Shown: positions 58,566-64,000 of the stretch, piece after piece
Numbering within the stretch: the stretch's first letter is position 1
How the letters are laid out: each line of letters begins with the position of its first letter
Assembly: GCA_025558075.1 (NCBI GenBank)
Contig: JAHLKF010000044.1
Span: 1 to 64,000 of the forward strand
Direction of reading: 5' to 3'
Source: Gaertneriomyces semiglobifer
Taxonomy: Eukaryota > Chytridiomycota > Chytridiomycetes > Spizellomycetales > Spizellomycetaceae
DNA: 64,000 nucleotides
Made by a program: the position numbers and the translations under genes
The notes under the pieces: model-generated
What the model saw: the letters and a program-made list of their open reading frames with translations, nothing else
What the model was told of the DNA's origin: nothing
The model's database searches: none

Positions 58566-59277
58566 CTCGGCGGTAGTACCTCGTGATCTCACAGAGATCC
58601 ATCTTCATTGATTTTTACGCCGCCTCAAGTTGTGGTAGATGACTTTGAATCCACCCGCACGAAAAAGCATGCCTCTCGCTTGTCTCATATATATGTAAGT
58701 TCAATGCCGATGAGTACGCTGTTTATTTATACACATCGGTAGTGTCAAGCTGTATATCATTTGTATACTCAGGTGATATCAAAAATATAATTTTCCCACT
58801 GGGTACTGGTGTGATACAGCAACTTTGTTGGCATCACGAGTTCTTTGGTAGTAAAGGACACGGTCCCATTCATACTCTACGATTGCTGGCAACATTGCAG
58901 GCCAGTTGCGATTCCCGACGCCCAACGCGGGTGTAAAGGTATGTATTGAAGGTTAAAGTACTAGAACGGGACCTCCCGCTACATCATGATCCCCGCGTGC
59001 CTCTCGACGCCGAGTGTGCAGGGGAAGAATAGATGCCGTCCAGCTCGTAAACACCGGTGCACAAGAAACCGTCAACAAAGCGGATACAAACAAAAGATTG
59101 ACATTTCGTGTCAAGGTGCCCAGTAAGATTGATGTCCTTCGTGAGACCCAAGCATATTGAACGAAGCCATGGAACAGGCCGCCGATCCTTCAAGGTTTCA
59201 AGGTCTTAACTTTGCAACCAACTATGACATCAAGCGTGGACACCGAACGCTGGCTTTGCTTGGGCATCACTTGATCA
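58566..59277. other. Intergenic beyond gene debris
   Basis: About 700 bp between the possible phosphotransferase remnant and the TRIM37-like gene. No gene recognised. Confidence 0.45.
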
Positions 59278-61999
59278 TTACAAGTGACTATCAAGTGCCG
59301 CTTCGGCTAAGGCTATCCTCAACTCATCGATATCACTAACGTCATCCTCGTACGCCACCTCACGTTGCGCAATGTACTTCAGTATATCCTCGAAGCAACC
59401 GTCCGAGCCACTTCCAGTATCGTCGTCAGGAGGACCTTCCTTAGAAGCCCAGATTTCACCTGGCTCAATCGGTCGCTGTGGCCCGCGATAGTGAAATGAG
59501 CCGTTATTATCGGAGTCTAATTCCGGACGCCGCAAGCTGCAAGTAGATTGCGGCGGCAGATGGATGAACGATGATGTAGACGCTGCGTGTTGCGACCGCG
59601 CCTTGACATCCTGCGAAGCGTCGTGAACGGTCGCCCTCCTGTCGTTCGAAGCGAGTCCATTTCCGTTCCCAATCGTAGAATCCGCAGCACCATTTCTAAG
59701 AAGCGCCTCGAAGTCTTTAACTTCTCTCCCTACGCCATCCACAAACGCCGTAAACTCGCGGAGCTCACCCTCCACATTGGTGTCCACGTTTTCCGCGTTG
59801 GAACTCAAAGTCAACGTACCTTCGTCAAGCGAATTCTTTTCTGTGCCCTCAGCGGTGTCATCGTGCAAGCCCCAGCGCGGACAGCTGTCACTGGTATATC
59901 GCATTCGTGCAGCGCGACGATGTCGCGACCTTCTATGTTCGCTTGTCACCTTGGGGGTTGTCGACGGTTGAGGGTGCGGTGATGCTGGTTGCGTGTGTCG
60001 AGTCGGTAATGCGTCTTCATCGGAGCAGCTGGAATCTGAAAGGGACAAGGGTTCTCCCGGCTGCATAGTGTTGCTAACCGCGTGCTCGTTCGTGCGGGCC
60101 AAGACATTGTGTTCGCGAGGATGTCGAGATAAAGGGTTACGCCGTCTGAACTTGCGCTTTGACCCGCCGAGGCGCTTCTCCAGTTGCTTTACGTAATTCA
60201 TGAGATCCCGACATTTCTGACCGTATGTCATGGGACGGACAGCGAAGTGGATCTCCAGTGACTCATCTGAAGGCTCGATAAAATCGTTGAGATGCATCCC
60301 ATCAAAGTCGTGTAAAGCGAGCTCTGATGAGCTTCCCGGTTCAAAGGATGCATCAAAGTTGAGTACTGTAGTGCGATCAGGGTCAAAAGTATGCATGATG
60401 CACATCCTGCATTGGTACGTTGAGCGCTCCGGGTACCCATGCACAAGCTCAACCGACACACCAATCGATCTTGTTCCGTCAGCCGACGGATAGGTTTCCA
60501 AACGAAGGCGCCAAGTCGTGCCTGCAACGGTATAATTATCCGAGTAGCAAGGTACATCGCATTCTTGGCTGAAAACACTGGGAAAGCAGAATCGGGTGCC
60601 GATGTAGGGCGGTATCAAGTCGTTTTCAAACTCTGGAGAGGCGTCTGGCTTTCGCGGCATTCGCAATACTGAAGGGTGCTGCAATCATGCTGGTCAAATT
60701 CATCGCAAATCGATGGTAACACTCTTACATTCTCAACCTACTTGCAGCGCCAAGTTTACCAATTGTGGAAATTTGCACACGAGCTCCGACTTGGACCCGG
60801 AGGATAGGCACCCATCGACGCTAGCCACAGTGTCGCGAAGCCTCTGTGAGTCTTTCACTAACCTAGCCTTGTATACTGGAACATACCACCACACAATATG
60901 AATTTTTCGCACGGCGCTCATTGCAATTGTACACGTTACCTTTCAAGGTGCCCATCCTTTGAACGAACCTATTGTGCAGCCGGTCTCGAGCCTTTCTTAG
61001 TATGGTGTCGTAGTGCTCCTGCATTCCATCTCGTGACTTGCGCAGGCACTGCATTTGCTCATCCACGTCTCCAAGCACAGCATCGTAACGGCCAATGTGC
61101 TCCCTAAATATCTTTGTTTTTCTGAGCAAGAGATCCCGATGGGACTCGTATAGGCGATGGATATGATTCAACTTATGGCGCTTGTGCTACAGTTTCACGG
61201 ATGAGTATGGGCCCACCAGCTGTAAATGGAACTTCATCATCTGTACTTTACTCTCGAGCACGGCGCAATCTGCGCAAAGAGGCTCTTTGCAGTCAATGCA
61301 ATAATAATACAAGGCAGCTTTGTGTCGCATGCACGTATCGACTTCATCAGTGCGAACGTAACTCTCCACCTTATTTATGCGCTACATGTAATCTCAATCT
61401 CAATCATTAGGAGATGGATGATTTACTTTCGCTTCCCAACTCACATCACGAAGTTCTTCCAGAAACCGACACTTGATCAAAGCGGAGGTGGAGAGACTGG
61501 ACCGACAATGCGGACAACTCTGGCGATCTTCCAGCCATTTCTGTGATAATGAAAAAACGTCGATCAGCCACCTTTGTCACGAAGACGTTGGAGTATCAGG
61601 CCGTCCACGATGCAACGACCGCCAGCAGGGAAGGCTCGCGATCAAAGTTTCCCTCCATGACGAAGGCATCGCGCGTACGAAGAATGCTGGGAATGCATTT
61701 ATTGCAGACCAGGTACGGAATGGCAACCGGCGGGGGGCAGGTATGTTGGGCGTTAATGATGCTATCATCGTACCTGCAAACATCCTTCGCATCCAATTTT
61801 GGAGCAGTGCGGACACATTCTTGGGTCGTTTAAGCGCTCATAGCAGATGAAGCATTTCAGCCTGTGTCCTACCAATAAGTCGGTGCGCAAGATGCTGAAG
61901 GTGAACCCAATTGTCTCACATGTCTTCCAGTTCCGAGACCATGACTGAGCTGCGCTTATGCTCTGACGATGCTAGTCGTTCGGCATCCATCATCATCAT
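59278..61999 (-). CDS. TRIM37-like protein: RING, B-box, coiled coil, MATH
   Basis: Predicted RING E3 ubiquitin ligase. Seven exons (61920-61999, 61774-61861, 61445-61540, 61247-61381, 60940-61186, 60742-60851, 59278-60678) join in phase to 718 residues. RING at about 28-70: LKCFICYERLNDPRMCPHC, GCEGCLQ/KWLEDRQSCPHC. B-box at 105-137 with the spacing C105, H108, C116, C119, C124, C127, H134, H137 (CMRHKAALYYYCIDC, ADCAVLESK/HKRH). Coiled coil to about residue 250. MATH domain from about 275 (TTWRLRLETYPSADG, SVELVHGYPERSTYQC). Then an acidic, disordered tail. This order is that of animal TRIM37, which acts in peroxisome and centriole biology. Its role here is unknown. It starts with four Met codons, so the exact start is uncertain. 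Confidence 0.85.
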
Positions 62000-62821
62000 T
62001 CTGAAATGCGTTCAGCATGTGAATCTATACAAGCTGTTGAGCGACGGACGCGGTCAATGACAGTTCCCCACCCAATCGAGAGATAACCTTGCGCATTAAC
62101 TCTCCGACAATGCAGCCGAGAAGCAACTAGCGCAGAATACTCTTTACTTTACTGCAGGACAATAACCAATTCCAGATCTTGCGACTGCTCCCAAAAGAAA
62201 CGCTGCAGCGAGCCTTTCATTCTTAAGGAGTATGAGAAATTGATTTATTAATTACTGTAGACATTTATACCGGGGAATTAGCTCAAATGGCAGAGCGCTT
62301 GCTTAGCATGCTAGAGGCACGGGGGCCTCCGGTATATATATATATATAAAGAGGTTTGATGGTCTTATCCCCAAGAACCAAATGGGCTCGAAGCAATCAG
62401 TTCCAGATCAACCACAGGACGTCTGAGGGTCTCCTGATTCTTTTCCAGAGAGCCACGTTCTCCATATCCCAAAACACGGCCCCATCCGTCAGGAGCGGCT
62501 ATCTGGCGTTGGCGATATGGTCCAATAGGAGCTGAGGCGTGCAATGGGTTTGGCTTGGTGAAGTGTTGTTTCCTGCTGACTGCTGACTGAAAGGGGACAT
62601 TTTTAACTTAACTTAATCGTGGCCATGACGCGCTCGACAGTTTTGTTTGTCCGCTATGCGGATTATTATCTCACAGTTTTCACCTTGGTATTTACTACTA
62701 TTCGCTGATCAAACCTTGGTATAGCTGGACTATTGGAGTTGTCCTCGGGAGACGCTGTATCCGCTTTGCATTGTAGGGTATCCAATCATCGTTGTCTCTC
62801 CTGAAGTAATAAATAAAGAAT
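62000..62821. other. Divergent intergenic region with truncated tRNA
   Basis: Between the TRIM37-like and Sec14-like starts. Apart from the tRNA-Ala remnant and a following (TA)n run (about 62332-62349) no gene is recognised. Confidence 0.5.
62272..62332 (+). pseudogene. Truncated tRNA-Ala (AGC)
   Basis: The 5' two thirds match a tRNA-Ala: GGGGAATTAGCTCAAATGG, D arm closing GAGC, anticodon loop TTAGCAT with anticodon AGC. The anticodon stem has one mismatch (CTTGC against GCTAG). The T arm and the 3' acceptor strand are missing: after CACGGGGGCCTCCGG the sequence runs into a TA repeat. It cannot form a normal tRNA as written. Confidence 0.75.
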
Positions 62822-64000
62822 ATGACCAGCAAAGATCCGGGCCATATTGGTAAGGCTTCCGTACTGTACTCTATCAAAATACAAGGTCTCAACTGGGCGT
62901 ACGCGGGCACCTGCGCATTCATAATTCTTTAGAAAACCTGTCCGCTGAGCAGAGTACGCTTCTCAAGGATTTCTGGCTCGAGCTCTTCTCCGCTATCGAC
63001 GCATTCACTCCTGCCTCCAGCTCTTCAGGCAAAGGATCCAAGAAAAGCCAGACAAATTCTGGCAGTGTTGGCGAGCTTAAACCTGAAGATGCTCCGAAGA
63101 GGCTTGTGGAAGAACTGTTCCTCGCTTGTGCTTTTGATGCGCCAGATCAGTGAGTGCAGTCGGCTCCTCAGCTCAAGTACACAGCAGTTGGGCTCACTCT
63201 GTAGGAAATCCGCAGATTTATGCTTCGTTTTCTCCGTGCACGTAAATGGGACGTCACAAAGGCAGTGCAGATGTGTATCTCAACGCTACAATGGCGGATT
63301 GAGACAGACATTCGGGGAGTTCTGACAAAAGGAGAAGAGGGGCTAGATCCGGCGGAGCTGGAATGCAATAAATCTTACTTCATGGGTACCGATCTGCAGG
63401 GGCGACCTTGCTGGTAAGCATCGTGCTGTGGAGTGGGTGTTCTACGTGGCAATCATGCTAATGTTATACCAATTGTACCCAGTTTCGTACATGTGCGTCT
63501 TCATGACAAAGGGACGGTCAATCAAATCCTCACGCGCAATCTTACCATCTACCTTCTGGAGACAGGCCGCTTGTTATTGCAGGCGCCTCAAGAGATGGCA
63601 ATGATAGTGTTCGACATGACCGGGTTTGGACTGAAGAATATGGACTATGACTTTCTTAAGTTCCTACTAGCTTGCATGCAAGGGTATTATCCGGAAAGCT
63701 TAGGAGCATGTCTCGTGGTAGGAGCGCCATGGATTTTCAATGGTCAGTTGGTGTCGGGTTGGCGTTGAACTTTTGATCAGTGCTTACTGACAACTGGTGC
63801 ATCAGGTTGCTGGCAAGTGATAAAGCCGTGGCTGGACCCTATCGTTGCCTCTAAGGTCCACTTCGTCAAAGCTGCTGATCTCCCACAATACATACCGGCA
63901 GCCAACATTCCCTCAATCCTTGGAGGAGAACATGCAGACTTTGAGTTTAGCTTCGCATCTCCGGCCGACTTAGAAGCGCGGAAGCAAGTACAGTCCGATC
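62822..64000 (+). CDS. CRAL-TRIO/Sec14-domain lipid-transfer protein, 3' partial
   Basis: Phosphoinositide/lipid-exchange protein of the Sec14 superfamily. Exons 62822-62849, 62933-63150, 63205-63413, 63483-63742 and 63806 to beyond the window end. The short first exon MTSKDPGHI joins in phase to ENLSAEQSTLLKDFW. The CRAL-TRIO N-lobe is seen in RRFMLRFLRARKWDVTKA. The lipid-binding domain follows: GRPCCFVHVRLHDKG, MAMIVFDMTGFGLKNMDYD, GYYPESLGACLVVGAPWIF, CWQVIKPWLDP, and IPSILGGEH at the end. The second-exon donor reads CAGTGAG; to keep phase and a GT donor it should be CAGGTGAG, so one G appears to be missing at about 63150. Probably closer to the ascomycete Sec14-like phosphatidylinositol-transfer proteins with long N-termini than to Sec14 itself. 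Confidence 0.82.

Noticed and set aside
59587..60672. Plus-strand open frames opposite the TRIM37-like gene
   Set aside because: Antisense shadows; the minus-strand gene explains the stretch fully.

Overview
The window looks like nuclear DNA of a fungus, probably an early-diverging (chytrid-like) one. Genes are dense and on both strands. They are cut by many short introns (mostly 55-95 nt) with GT...AG ends and CTAAC/TTAAC-like branch sites, and the gene content is fungal (Brr6/Brl1-type nuclear envelope protein, fungal PARP-ubiquitin-conjugating fusion). The placement among early-diverging fungi is inference. It rests on genes that most yeasts lack: a TRIM37-like RING/B-box/MATH protein, FNIP, an AP-4 epsilon-like adaptin and FAM50/XAP5.

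Layout. 0-13 kb: 3' part of an Mcd4/PIG-N ethanolamine-phosphate transferase (+), AP-2 sigma (-), dynamitin (+), FAM50/XAP5 (-), mitochondrial ABC exporter Atm1 (+), an MFSD5-like transporter (-), ESF2/ABT1 (-). 13-29 kb: FNIP/Lst4 (+), an adaptin-like protein (-), a small secreted cysteine-rich protein (-), P5C dehydrogenase (+), an F-box/WD40 protein (-), an unknown coiled-coil protein (+), tRNA-Ile (-). 29-44 kb: an FCP1-like phosphatase-domain protein (+), a PARP-UBC fusion (+), a TBC protein (-), a secreted S41 peptidase (+). 44-46.8 kb: two minisatellites and a dispersed-repeat copy. 46.8-54.8 kb: MLH1 (-), Pam18/Tim14 (+), Brl1/Brr6 (+), a PH-domain protein (-), threonine aldolase (-). 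54.8-59 kb: the second, inverted copy of the dispersed repeat and gene debris. 59.2-62 kb: TRIM37-like protein (-). 62-64 kb: a truncated tRNA-Ala and the start of a CRAL-TRIO/Sec14 protein (+).

The genes are mostly unrelated housekeeping functions: membrane traffic (AP-2, AP-4-like, TBC, Sec14, FNIP), mitochondria (Atm1, Pam18, Put2), DNA repair (MLH1) and ubiquitin/ADP-ribose signalling (F-box, TRIM37-like, PARP-UBC). I resolved exon structures by following reading frame through splice sites. Most middle genes join cleanly in frame. The first gene instead shows about ten single-base losses, all in the same direction, within about 540 nt, and single losses are suspected in AP-2 sigma and in the last gene. 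That pattern fits consensus-sequence deletion errors better than gene decay.

The least explained parts are the inverted repeat family at 46.2-46.8 and 55.3-57.2 kb, whose longer copy carries a spliced gene of unknown function, and the paired 29-nt and 31/34-nt minisatellites near 44.4 kb.
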